From NCBI RefSeq assembly GCF_003545875.1, contig NZ_QHCS01000001.1, positions 1,499,501-1,563,500 of the forward strand: a DNA stretch of 64,000 nucleotides, written 5' to 3'. The stretch is from Leptospira stimsonii (lineage in GTDB: Bacteria; Spirochaetota; Leptospiria; Leptospirales; Leptospiraceae). Position numbers and translations under genes: made by a program. A model generated the notes under the pieces. The model did not search any database. It was not told where the DNA came from and saw only the letters and a list, made by a program, of their open reading frames with translations. Shown here in pieces: positions 8,377 through 20,110 of this stretch (its first letter is position 1; the number at the start of each line of letters is the position of its first letter).

Positions 8377-10452
8377 ATGCTTTTAGTAGGAATCGGTCAG
8401 GGAGAAGATATTGATACGTTATCCGCCACTCGCGCGGCGATCGTAAAGAGTAAGTTGAGTCTGGGAGATTATTTCCCGAGCGCCGGAATGGTTTTCGCGG
8501 GGCATGGCTTCGATCACGAATTAATGCTTCAAACCATCAATAAAGAATTTCCCGGAATTTTGCTCGTTGGGTGCACTACCGCAGGCGAACTCACGAGCGA
8601 TTTGGGATTCAGCGACGATTCCGTCATTCTTCTTTTATTTTACTCGGATGAAATTCAGTTTTCAATTGGACGAGGATCCGATCTGAAAGGAAATTCCGAA
8701 ATTAGCGCCAAATTGGCGTTAAGTGAAGCAAAATACGCATTGGAGAAAGAGGAAAAACTCTGTATCCTTTTTACGGACAGTTTTACACTCTCGGCAAATT
8801 CCATCGTAGAGACGTTGAATAAAAATTTGGCTCCGGGTTGTAAGGTTTTCGGAGGAGTTTCCGCTCGTCCGTTCGGAACGGATCTTCCGATCAAACAGTT
8901 TTATCGTGACAAGGTGCTTACCGATTCTTCCGTGATTCTTCTTTTTGCGGGGCCGGTCGAATACAGTTACAGCCTTTCCAATACGTGGAAACCGATCGGT
9001 CGACGAGCGACCGCAACGAGCGTAAAAGGAAAGAACGTATTAAAAATCGATGATATGCGCGCGATCGACTATTACCACTATTATCTTGGCGATTATTCTT
9101 TTCCGGCCCCCGAATTTCCCCTGGCGGTTTATGAGAAAAATTCGGAACATTTTTATCTCCGTGTTCCGGGCGGGTTTAACGAGGAAGAGGGGAGTGTTCT
9201 TTTTGCGGGAGAAATTCCCGAGGGTGCCGAAGTCCAATTAACGGAAGCTCTGCGAAATTATATCGTAGACGACCTCAAGGATACTTCCTTGAATTCGAGT
9301 AAGTCTAAGAAAAAATTTCAGCCAACACTTGCATTCGCTTTTTCTTGCATAATGCGAAAACATCTCCTTGGAACTCGTGTAAAAGAGGAAATTCAAATCC
9401 TTGAAAGAAATTTACCGGAGAATATCCCGATTTTCGGTTTTTATACGTTCGGCGAAATTGCTCCTTTGGAAAACGAAGATAGAAGCCTACTTCATAACTG
9501 TACGATGGTCACTCTTTTGATCGGAACTTCGACGGAAGTGGAAACGACTCGTAGTCTTCCTTCCGTAAAAGAAAGCGGGATTGCGGTTAGTCTTCTTTCC
9601 GATAAGGAATTAAACGATGAGATCAAAAAAGAAAATCGTTTTTTGAGAATGAAGTTCGATCGCGAATTGGAATACAGGAAGAATCTGGAAAACGTAAAAG
9701 ATTTTCACGGTTCGATCCTAAAGACGATCAACCAGGAAGTAGAAGCCGCGAGAATCGTAATCCAAAGAAAGAACGAAGAATTAGAAAAACTCTATCAACA
9801 GCTCAGCGTTGAAAAGAAAAAATCCGACGATCTACTTTTGAACATTCTCCCGTATGAAGTTGCGGAAGAGTTAAAAGAAAGGGGCGTCGTTGAACCCGTG
9901 TATTACGAAACCGCTTCGGTTTTGTTCACCGATTTTAAGAATTTTACCCTGATCGCGGATAAGATGAAACCTTCGGATTTGGTTCGCGAATTGGATTTTT
10001 ACTTTTCCGAATTCGACAAGATCATAGAAAAACACGGTCTTGAAAAATTAAAAACGATCGGAGACGCGTATATGTGCGCGAGCGGTTTGCCAAAGCCGTC
10101 CCCGTCCCACGCCATAGACTTGGTAAACGCCGCTTGGGAAATTCAAGAGTTTATGAATCGGCTAAAACGAACGAAAGGAGACGCCGCCTGGGAACTTAGG
10201 ATCGGAATCAATTCCGGTCCCTTGATGGCCGGAATCGTAGGAAGGAAAAAATTCGCGTATGACGTTTGGGGTGATACCGTCAATCTTGCTTCCAGACTTG
10301 AATCCAAAGGAGAACCCGGAAAGATCAACGTCTCTCAATTTACTTACGAACTCGTTCGTGATCATTTTCTCTGCGAGTATCGAGGTAAGGTCCCTGCAAA
10401 GAATAAGGGTGAGATCGATATGTATTTTGTGATGGATAAAATAAAAAAGTAA
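8377..10452 (+). CDS. FIST sensor domain fused to class III adenylate cyclase
   Basis: A 691-aa signalling enzyme. Residues about 1-200 are a FIST_N domain (GMVFAGHGFDH, LLVGCTTAGELTSDLGF), and about 210-390 FIST_C (GFYTFGEIAP). A coiled coil spans about 405-480, followed by a class III cyclase domain at about 495-690. The metal aspartates are D519 (VLFTDFKNFT) and D563 (KTIGDAYM). K559 and the Asp of YDVWGDTVNLASRLE point to ATP rather than GTP. FIST domains are thought to bind small ligands, perhaps amino acids. No membrane span is seen, so it is probably cytoplasmic. It ends 8 bp from the convergent EAL gene. AGGAAA precedes the start. Confidence 0.88.
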   Translation: MLLVGIGQGEDIDTLSATRAAIVKSKLSLGDYFPSAGMVFAGHGFDHELMLQTINKEFPGILLVGCTTAGELTSDLGFSDDSVILLLFYSDEIQFSIGRGSDLKGNSEISAKLALSEAKYALEKEEKLCILFTDSFTLSANSIVETLNKNLAPGCKVFGGVSARPFGTDLPIKQFYRDKVLTDSSVILLFAGPVEYSYSLSNTWKPIGRRATATSVKGKNVLKIDDMRAIDYYHYYLGDYSFPAPEFPLAVYEKNSEHFYLRVPGGFNEEEGSVLFAGEIPEGAEVQLTEALRNYIVDDLKDTSLNSSKSKKKFQPTLAFAFSCIMRKHLLGTRVKEEIQILERNLPENIPIFGFYTFGEIAPLENEDRSLLHNCTMVTLLIGTSTEVETTRSLPSVKESGIAVSLLSDKELNDEIKKENRFLRMKFDRELEYRKNLENVKDFHGSILKTINQEVEAARIVIQRKNEELEKLYQQLSVEKKKSDDLLLNILPYEVAEELKERGVVEPVYYETASVLFTDFKNFTLIADKMKPSDLVRELDFYFSEFDKIIEKHGLEKLKTIGDAYMCASGLPKPSPSHAIDLVNAAWEIQEFMNRLKRTKGDAAWELRIGINSGPLMAGIVGRKKFAYDVWGDTVNLASRLESKGEPGKINVSQFTYELVRDHFLCEYRGKVPAKNKGEIDMYFVMDKIKK

Positions 10453-10460
10453 CTCTTCGC

Positions 10461-12104
10461 TTAATATTTCGAACTTTGTAATCGGGGGTTTACATTCAGT
10501 TCGTTTTCGAAAACCTTAGACAGACCTCCGATGTTCATCGGGTAATAGTAGTGATAACCTTGCAGATAATCCGCGCCGGTATCGATTGCGATTTTTTCAT
10601 AGTCCTGATTTTCAATACCTTCTAAGATCACTTTTTTTCCCATCGTATGAATGATTCCCACGATCGAAGTTAAAATCTTTGTCTTCGCGGGGTCGCGTAA
10701 CGCACCAAAGACTAAATTCTTATCGATCTTAACGATATCTGATGGAATTTGCTCGAGTCTTGAGAAGTTGGAATGACCTTTACCGAAATCGTCGATGGCA
10801 ATCTGAAATCCTTCGAGGTGGAGAGTCTGAGCCTGTTCCTTCAATCGATCGATCGCGTAACTATCATCGGTATCGATCGATGTCTCCGTGATTTCCACGA
10901 GAATTTTATCCGGAGTCGTCTCATGTCTTCTTACCAATTTCAAAAGTTGTTCGGTGATGTCTTTCTGATTGATCTGTATCGGAGAAACGTTGATCGTCAG
11001 TTTACAATCGGGATCGATGCCTGAGATTTTTTTGAGAATGGCGATTTCGCTGATCGCATTCTTCATCACCCATTCACCGATGGTAAGAATGAGGCCCGAA
11101 GATTCCGCGATTGGAATGAAGATCTCGGGACTTATATTTCCGTTTACGGAGTGAACCCATCTCGTAAGTGTTTCCAAGAATTCAATTTTTTTAGATTTAG
11201 AATTCAGAATAGGCTGATACTTGAGTATCAATTCTTCGTTAAAGATCGAGTTCTTGAGAGAGGAATAGAGTTGAATCGCCTTTTGTCTTTCAATCTCTTC
11301 TTCTTGCTCTCCGAGGATATAATGACTGAACGGATATTTGGCGGCTTTTTTAAGAGATTCCGTGAGCTTTGATCTTATTTTTTTAAAGGATTCTTTTTGG
11401 TCCTTCATGAGATACGCCCCGATCGAAATCTTAAAAAACAATTCCGTTTCATTATGAGAAAGCGGATAATCCATAATCGATATGATCTGCTTCGAAAGAG
11501 CGGAAAGATTGAATCTTTCGTTTTCGACGGGGATGATTACCAAAATTTTATTTTGAGAATATCGTATGATCTTTGTATTTCCGTTTGTGAGCGTAAAAAT
11601 TTCCGTTGATAGATCCATAAAGACCTGTTCGAAAGATTCAATCTCCGGTTCGGGAATTCCTTTTACGGAAACGAATTGAATTTCGATTAAGAAGAATGCG
11701 GAACGGGATTTGCCCAAGAACGTTTTGAATTCGGCTTTGTGCGCATTGATTCTTTGTTTGATTGTGATTAATTTTACTTTAGAGTTCGGTACTGCGGGTA
11801 TCTTTGTAAGCTCGAAAGTGATTTCTTCTTTTTTATGATGTACGAGCGAATACAAATGATATGTCTGTTCGCTTTCACTAACGATTTCCATAAAGAGTTC
11901 GAAGGTTGTTGCGTTGTTCTTGTTTTGATGTGAAAATTGAGAAATCGATTCCACGATATTAAGTAGCTTTGCTTTTAGATCGGGAAAGGCTATTAACTCC
12001 TCTTCGATACTCGGATCCAGTTCGATATACTCTCCTTTGAAACTGCATCGTATTTTTCCGGATAAGTTGGCCGCTGATTCTCTTTCGCTTTTTAAAAAAT
12101 TCAT
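10461..12104 (-). CDS. degenerate GGDEF-EAL protein, probable c-di-GMP phosphodiesterase
   Basis: A 547-aa protein. Residues about 150-265 have the GGDEF fold, but the signature is lost: the site reads RYSQNKILVIIP where RxGGDEFxxLLP is expected, so it should not make c-di-GMP. The C-terminal EAL domain (about 285-535) keeps catalytic elements: ETLTRW at the EAL position, NVSPIQI, VEITETSI, IDDFGKGHSN and EGIEN, ending ADYLQGYHYYYP. Hydrolysis of c-di-GMP is likely. The N-terminal 140 residues are unrecognised. An AAGGGA site precedes the ATG at 12104. Confidence 0.85.
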   Translation of the reverse strand: MNFLKSERESAANLSGKIRCSFKGEYIELDPSIEEELIAFPDLKAKLLNIVESISQFSHQNKNNATTFELFMEIVSESEQTYHLYSLVHHKKEEITFELTKIPAVPNSKVKLITIKQRINAHKAEFKTFLGKSRSAFFLIEIQFVSVKGIPEPEIESFEQVFMDLSTEIFTLTNGNTKIIRYSQNKILVIIPVENERFNLSALSKQIISIMDYPLSHNETELFFKISIGAYLMKDQKESFKKIRSKLTESLKKAAKYPFSHYILGEQEEEIERQKAIQLYSSLKNSIFNEELILKYQPILNSKSKKIEFLETLTRWVHSVNGNISPEIFIPIAESSGLILTIGEWVMKNAISEIAILKKISGIDPDCKLTINVSPIQINQKDITEQLLKLVRRHETTPDKILVEITETSIDTDDSYAIDRLKEQAQTLHLEGFQIAIDDFGKGHSNFSRLEQIPSDIVKIDKNLVFGALRDPAKTKILTSIVGIIHTMGKKVILEGIENQDYEKIAIDTGADYLQGYHYYYPMNIGGLSKVFENELNVNPRLQSSKY

Positions 12105-13053
12105 TCCCTTGGCACCCAGAGTTTTATATCACACTTTTGCGCAGAATGAACCTTGTTCAATAATTTACATCCATTAAACGATCTTCGTTCCTTTCTAAAA
12201 ATAGCTTATGATAATTTAAAAACTTTCTCATTGAATTTTTCATTCCTCGTAGGTTGCTTCGGGGTCGAATCCGGAATCGTTATTCAAGATTTGATTTCAC
12301 CGAATATTCAAAAAATCCGTTTTTATAGAAAGCTGGTTATTTCTGAAAAAGGATGTCGTATTAGCAATTTTTGTAAAAGGGAAGTGTCACTCATCTCTCT
12401 TAAAGCAGGTAGCTGACAATCCGACCGGGACCCATCGACTGGATCCTTGGACCGTTCTTTTCGCTCGCAGACGTGAACTCTAACGGGCCGGACGGCTGAT
12501 CCCTCATTTTACAAAAGAAAGACGGCAAAATAACGATTTGAACAAGAATTCTCCAGCTAAGATTTTTCGGATTCGGAAGAAAGATAGAAAAGGATATTTG
12601 GTTTTGAATCTTGGGGTAGGAGTTTCGGATCTTATCGTTTCGGGCGGTTGGGGGGCGAGAAGGAATGCCGTCGTGGCGAACTTTCACGCGAACAACGAAG
12701 CGCAAATCCGCGCGGTCGCTTATCAAAACGATCGGCACCATAGAAGAAAGTCATTTTACGAATCATTGCAATATTTCCGGTTTCGAATCACATTGAATTT
12801 CGCTCTCTGGAGAAACGTTCCTGAAACTTCGATTCCCTAACGCATTCCCTGATTGTTTTTTGCTTCCGATGAAACGAAGGCACGTTTTACAAAAATACTT
12901 TTAAAAAAAAGTGGATTTCTCGGGGAGTTTTGGACAAGCTTCAAAGACTTACGTTTCTGAGAACGGCTCCAATCCGATTCGTAATGGAAACCGACCACGC
13001 GAATATGAAACTTCTTTGATTCGATGGAAAAGGTTTTAAAATGAAGGTAATCG
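12105..13053. other. long intergenic region, no gene recognised
   Basis: About 950 bases between the divergent EAL and patatin genes. Open frames at 12153-12416 (+), 12400-12741 (-) and 12538-12840 (+) overlap each other, lack clear ribosome sites and have basic, uneven products matching no family I know. It may be a decayed gene or a long regulatory spacer. Confidence 0.4.
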
Positions 13054-15363
<2,310 letters not shown>

Positions 15364-15425
15364 CCGTTTTTTAATTGAAATCCGTGTTTGGTTGAAGTTA
15401 GAATTGTCCTTCTTTAGAAGCAGAC

Positions 15426-18113
15426 ATGCCATCGCTCAGATTCAAAACCTTGGAAGAATTCTCGACCGAGATTCCTTCCTTTCACGAAAGTATTTGCATT
15501 CTCGAAGAACGTTCGAGTGGGAGAATTTTATTCTCCCGGGAGTGTTCCCGATTTTGGGAACTTCAGCTCTTTGATACGGCTCCGACCGGTTTTTCTTCCT
15601 TCCTGATCCACTTTCACGATAAGATACGAAATTATGCGGAGTTCTCCGAAAACGTTCTCAAAAATAACATTCAAGAATCTATATATTTTGAAACTCTAAT
15701 ATATAAAGACTGGATTCTTCGTCTTTTTTGGAAGGACGTCCTGAAAGAAGGAGCGTATCGGATTCGCCTCTATACCTTCGAAGTGTTGGCGAGAGAAGGA
15801 GAATTGGAAGAATCCGAAAAGCACAAAGGTGTCGAAAGTATATTTTATAAACTTCCTCAACCCGCTATTCTATTCGATCCTTCCACACTCAAGATTCTTT
15901 CCGCAAACGACGCGGCGATCTATCTCTACGGGTACTCGAGAAACGAATTCGGGTCCTTGGGCCTACTCGACATTCGTCCGGAAGAGGACCGTGCGGACTT
16001 GGACGTCGTTTTAAAAGGTTTCGCGAGCGAGAACGGAATTCAATCCAGGGGAATTTGGAGACACTGGAGAAAGGACAAAAAAATTCTTTATATGAAGATC
16101 TCCGCAAACCGGATCGTCTACGGAGATTCCTTCGCCGTTTTAGCGGTTCTTTCCAACGTATCCGATGTTGTGGAAACGAATTACGCTCTAAAGCAAAACA
16201 GGGATGAAAAACAATCGATCATTGAAAGTATGTCTGATCGATATTTCTCACTTTCCAAAGATTGGAGATTTATTTCAGCTAACAAACACTCTTTGATCAC
16301 GTTAGGAAAGACGAAAGAGGAATTGATCGGTAAAAACATATGGGATCTTTATCCGGAGGCGGGCGCCCAATTCTTTCGTGAAAAATACGAACTTGCGGCG
16401 TTCTCACGCAAACCCGTTCTTTTCGAATTCAAAAACGAACATACAGGAAACATTATAGAATTCAGAGTCTTTCCCTTTGAGGAAGGTCTCTCCGTCTTTT
16501 TTCAGGACATCACCGAGGTCCGGAGAAGGGAAACGGAACAAAACATTCTCAAAGAGATTTCTATGAGAATTCCGAAGGCATCGACGGTAAAGGAATCGTT
16601 TGAAATTCTATTCGAGGTTATATGCAGAGAAACTTCCTGGAAATTCGCACAAACGTGGAAATACCAAAACGGAGAATTGATCCTGGAGGAGAACGCTTCC
16701 TGGCATTCCGTCGATTCTACTTTTTTGAGATATCGGATTCTTTCCTTTGATACGAAGTTCAAACCCGGAGACGGTCTGATCGGAAAGGTATTTTCGACGG
16801 ATAAAACGTATTTCTCGGGAGACATTCAAAAGGAAACCGACTTCAAAAGAACCAGGCAGGCGATTCAATCCGGAGTCCGTTCCTGGATCGCAGTTCCTCT
16901 AAAGACCGGGCACGAAAGTTACGTATTGGAATTCTGCACTCACATAAAAATCGATTCAGGAGAATCTTATATTCAAATGTTTGAATTGATTTCCGATCAG
17001 ATCGAAGTGTTATTCCGGAATAAGGAAGCCGAGGAGGAGAAGGACCAATTTTTTAAACTTTCAGGAGATATGTTTCAAATTTCCGCGCCTGACGGAAAGG
17101 TCATCGAGCGAAATCAGGCGTGGGAGGAAATTTTAGGATATTCGACTGAAGAATTGTCTAAGTTCGATATATCGGAAATCATTTATCCGGATGATCGGGA
17201 GAAGATGATCAAAATCAGAGACAAGTTTAGAAAAGATCAACAGAATATTTCCGAAATTCTTCGCTATGTCGCCAAGGACGGACAGGTGAAGAGCATTCTT
17301 TGGAAGGTCACCTTTTCGAAGGAACATCGTCTGGTTTATACGACCGGTAAAGACATCACGGATATGCAAAAAACGCAGTTACAACTGGAGACTCTTGCGA
17401 AGGAATTAAAACGTTCGAACGCGGACCTGGAAGATTTTGCGTTCATCGCCTCTCATGATCTTCAAGAACCTCTTCGGAAAATCATGGCTTTTGGCGATCG
17501 TCTTTTAAAGAAGAATGCGAAGCTGGATCCGGAATCGTTGGACTATTTGCAGAGAATGGCTTCTTCCGCAAACAGGCTTTCCAAATTGATAGAAGGACTT
17601 CTTTCCTATTCCAGAATCAAAACAAGAGCGAAGCCGTTTCGAAATTCCGATTTGACCAAGGTCTTAAAAGAAACGATCGGAGATCTTGAAATTTATATCA
17701 AAGAAAAAAACGCGAAGGTCGTCGACTGTAAGGTAGGATTTGCTCGTTGTGACCCCGCACAGATCGGGATGGTTTTTCAGAATTTGATCAAGAACGGTTT
17801 GAAATTTAATAAGAGTAAAATTCCGGAGGTGATCATTCAATGTGTTCCCCACCCGACGGAGCGGAAATGGATTCAGATTACTTTTTTCGATAACGGAATC
17901 GGCTTTGACAAAAAACACGAAGAGAAGATATTTACGCTCTTTCAAAGACTTCACGCAAGGGAAGACTTTGAAGGCAACGGGATCGGACTCGCTGTTTGTA
18001 AAAAGATCATCGAACTTCACGGAGGAAGAATTTACGCTCAGAGCAAGCTCGGTGAAGGGTCCACTTTTTACGTGGATCTTCCGGGCGTTCTGAATACGGA
18101 ATGGATCGTATGA
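15426..18113 (+). CDS. multi-sensor histidine kinase (PAS-PAS-GAF-PAS-HisKA-HATPase)
   Basis: An 895-aa cytoplasmic kinase with no clear membrane span. Order: an unrecognised N-terminus (1-135), PAS (about 140-245), PAS (265-370), GAF (375-525), PAS (535-645), the phosphoacceptor H677 in FIASHDLQEPLRK, and an ATPase domain (about 770-890) with NLIKNGLKF, FDNGIGFD and EGNGIGLAVCKKI. The SHDLQEPLR box is typical of kinases that pair with Rcp1-like regulators, and such a regulator starts within its stop codon (ATGA overlap). The signal sensed is unknown. Confidence 0.9.
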   Translation: MPSLRFKTLEEFSTEIPSFHESICILEERSSGRILFSRECSRFWELQLFDTAPTGFSSFLIHFHDKIRNYAEFSENVLKNNIQESIYFETLIYKDWILRLFWKDVLKEGAYRIRLYTFEVLAREGELEESEKHKGVESIFYKLPQPAILFDPSTLKILSANDAAIYLYGYSRNEFGSLGLLDIRPEEDRADLDVVLKGFASENGIQSRGIWRHWRKDKKILYMKISANRIVYGDSFAVLAVLSNVSDVVETNYALKQNRDEKQSIIESMSDRYFSLSKDWRFISANKHSLITLGKTKEELIGKNIWDLYPEAGAQFFREKYELAAFSRKPVLFEFKNEHTGNIIEFRVFPFEEGLSVFFQDITEVRRRETEQNILKEISMRIPKASTVKESFEILFEVICRETSWKFAQTWKYQNGELILEENASWHSVDSTFLRYRILSFDTKFKPGDGLIGKVFSTDKTYFSGDIQKETDFKRTRQAIQSGVRSWIAVPLKTGHESYVLEFCTHIKIDSGESYIQMFELISDQIEVLFRNKEAEEEKDQFFKLSGDMFQISAPDGKVIERNQAWEEILGYSTEELSKFDISEIIYPDDREKMIKIRDKFRKDQQNISEILRYVAKDGQVKSILWKVTFSKEHRLVYTTGKDITDMQKTQLQLETLAKELKRSNADLEDFAFIASHDLQEPLRKIMAFGDRLLKKNAKLDPESLDYLQRMASSANRLSKLIEGLLSYSRIKTRAKPFRNSDLTKVLKETIGDLEIYIKEKNAKVVDCKVGFARCDPAQIGMVFQNLIKNGLKFNKSKIPEVIIQCVPHPTERKWIQITFFDNGIGFDKKHEEKIFTLFQRLHAREDFEGNGIGLAVCKKIIELHGGRIYAQSKLGEGSTFYVDLPGVLNTEWIV

Positions 18114-18568
18114 AATTGGAGACAAAAAAACATAGTTCCATTCACATTCTCGTCGCAGAGGACGATCCAGATGATCGTCTTTTGATGACGGAAGGCTTTC
18201 GCGAAAACAATTTGATCAATCCCCTTCATTTCGTGAAGGATGGAGAAGAACTAATCGATTTTCTAAAGAATCAAGGAGAATATTCTGATATTCTAAAGTA
18301 TCCCCGTCCTGGATTTATTCTGCTGGATCTCAATATGCCGAGGATGGACGGAAGGGAAGTTTTAAGGACGATTAAATCGATGCCCGAATTCAAAAAAATT
18401 CCCGTCATTGTTCTTACCACTTCCAGAGAAGAGGAAGATATGTTGCAGACCTACGATTTGGGAGCGAATTCGTTCATCCGAAAGCCGGTGGAATTTAGCG
18501 CCTTTATGGAAACGATCCGAGCGCTCGGAGAATATTGGCTGGAAATCGTGGAGCTTCCGGATGTCTGA
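18110..18568 (+). CDS. Rcp1-like single-domain response regulator
   Basis: A receiver domain with no output part (152 aa from 18110). It has the acidic pair AEDDPDD, the phosphoacceptor D73 in LLDLNMPRMDG, then VIVLTTS and a conserved Lys in FIRKPVEF. The EDDPDD start and the long loop before the Asp are typical of regulators related to cyanobacterial Rcp1. The ATG at 18110 overlaps the upstream kinase stop by 4 bp (an in-frame ATG at 18101 is the alternative), and its end overlaps the next gene by 8 bp. It probably takes phosphate from the preceding kinase and acts by protein contact or as a phosphate shuttle. Confidence 0.9.
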   Translation: MKLETKKHSSIHILVAEDDPDDRLLMTEGFRENNLINPLHFVKDGEELIDFLKNQGEYSDILKYPRPGFILLDLNMPRMDGREVLRTIKSMPEFKKIPVIVLTTSREEEDMLQTYDLGANSFIRKPVEFSAFMETIRALGEYWLEIVELPDV

Positions 18569-20099
18569 TCTCTTTTTGGATGAGATTCCCATCTTTCTCG
18601 TAGAAGACGACGAAGAGGATGCGATTCTTTTCCGAGAATATTTAAACGATATTCCATTTCCTAAATATGTCCTAACAAGATACAAGGACGGCCCCTCTGC
18701 TTTAGATGCATTGCGTTCGAGAGGGCGTTTGGAGAATGAAATTTATGTAATCGATCAGTTTCTCGGAGGGCAAACAGGGCTTTCTTTGTTAAACGACATA
18801 CAAACAATCGCAGGAAGCGTTTCTGCGATTTTGGTTTCCGGGCTTTCCAAAGAGGAAATCGAAACGGTCGCAAAAGAATCGGGATTTACCGGATTTTTGG
18901 AAAAAAAATATCTTTCCGCGAGTTTACTCTCGAAGGAATTTTTAAGGATTCAATTCGGAGGTTCGAGCAAAGTTTCTTCCGCCGAAAAACTCTCTGAAGA
19001 AGAACTCCGCGTATTGAGAATGGATACGATCGCTCAGTTCGGAGGAGGAATCGCACACGATTTTAATAATATTCTAAACATCATCATCGCCAATCTGGAT
19101 CTTTTGGAAATGCAGTCTAAAGAACAACCGGAAGTATTGAATCGAATTCGTTCCGCTCAAAATGCGGTGATGAGAGCCGCCGATGTAAATAAGAAACTGC
19201 TAAACTTTTCCAGAAAACAATCTCTGCACCAAGAACTGACGAATCCGAACGATTTAATATCCGATTTCCTAAAAAACCAGTTAGGGATGATTCCGAAAAA
19301 CGTTCGAGTTCTCTTTGAGTCCGAGGGAAGGGAAGATCGTTGTCTTTTGGATCATTCCGAATTTGCGATTTGCCTTACTCAGCTTTTACAAAATGCGGTG
19401 GAAGCTCTGGAAACTAAGGAAGGCGAGATCTTGGTGGAGACGATCCGCGTTGTTTCCGATTCCAGAAATAGAATCTCCGGATTGGAGAATGGAAATTATT
19501 TTTTGCTAAAAATCACGGACACCGGCATCGGAATCAGAGAGGAAAACGTGGAAAAGATTTTTGAACCCTTTTATACGACTAAGCCGAAAGGAAAGAGTTC
19601 CGGTTTGGGGCTTCCCATGGTCTACGGTTTCGTAAAAAGAAGTAAGGGCCAGATTTTTTTCCAGTCGGAATTGAAAGTGGGGACCGAGTTCTATCTTTAT
19701 CTTCCGATCATAGAATTGGAATCGGATCCTATATTCAAAGACCAAAATTCTAAAATTCGATCTCAGGAAATCATTTATTTTTGTAAAGACGGTCGGTTTG
19801 CGGATTGGATTGTGTATTCTCTGAAAAGCCTCGGTTTTGTTACGTACAAGGTGATCGATTTCGAAAATTTCAATTCTAAATTTCGTAATCTCGAAAGAGC
19901 AATGTGTTATCTTTCGGAGACCTGGCAAACAAGTTTTTCGGAATGGAGGGACTTTGCCGTAAAAGCGAAGAGAACCAATTCTAAGATAGAAATTAATTAT
20001 TTTTCAGGCTCGGAAGGTTCGGATGAATTTGAAAATTCTTTTGCAATCCGTTGGCCGATCTCTCGAAAATCTCTTGAGAATCATTTCGACAGAATGTAA
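18561..20099 (+). CDS. hybrid REC-histidine kinase with worn C-terminal domain
   Basis: A 512-aa protein. An N-terminal receiver (about 5-125) carries VEDDEEDA and probable phosphoacceptor D65 in VIDQFLGG. The kinase core has H166 in GGGIAHDFNNILN and an ATPase domain (about 270-395) with LLQNAVEAL, ITDTGIGI and GKSSGLGLPMVYGF. Residues 396-512 look like a receiver that has lost its acidic pocket. The start at 18561 lies inside the preceding regulator gene (8 bp overlap). A receiver placed before the kinase suggests this protein is switched by upstream phosphorylation, giving a chain rather than a separate system. Confidence 0.87.
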   Translation: MSDLFLDEIPIFLVEDDEEDAILFREYLNDIPFPKYVLTRYKDGPSALDALRSRGRLENEIYVIDQFLGGQTGLSLLNDIQTIAGSVSAILVSGLSKEEIETVAKESGFTGFLEKKYLSASLLSKEFLRIQFGGSSKVSSAEKLSEEELRVLRMDTIAQFGGGIAHDFNNILNIIIANLDLLEMQSKEQPEVLNRIRSAQNAVMRAADVNKKLLNFSRKQSLHQELTNPNDLISDFLKNQLGMIPKNVRVLFESEGREDRCLLDHSEFAICLTQLLQNAVEALETKEGEILVETIRVVSDSRNRISGLENGNYFLLKITDTGIGIREENVEKIFEPFYTTKPKGKSSGLGLPMVYGFVKRSKGQIFFQSELKVGTEFYLYLPIIELESDPIFKDQNSKIRSQEIIYFCKDGRFADWIVYSLKSLGFVTYKVIDFENFNSKFRNLERAMCYLSETWQTSFSEWRDFAVKAKRTNSKIEINYFSGSEGSDEFENSFAIRWPISRKSLENHFDRM

Positions 20100-20110
20100 T
20101 TTAGGTATTC

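Noticed and set aside
12538..12840. 100-codon open frame between the EAL and patatin genes
   Set aside because: Basic, low-quality product, no ribosome site, overlaps another open frame on the opposite strand; no family recognised.
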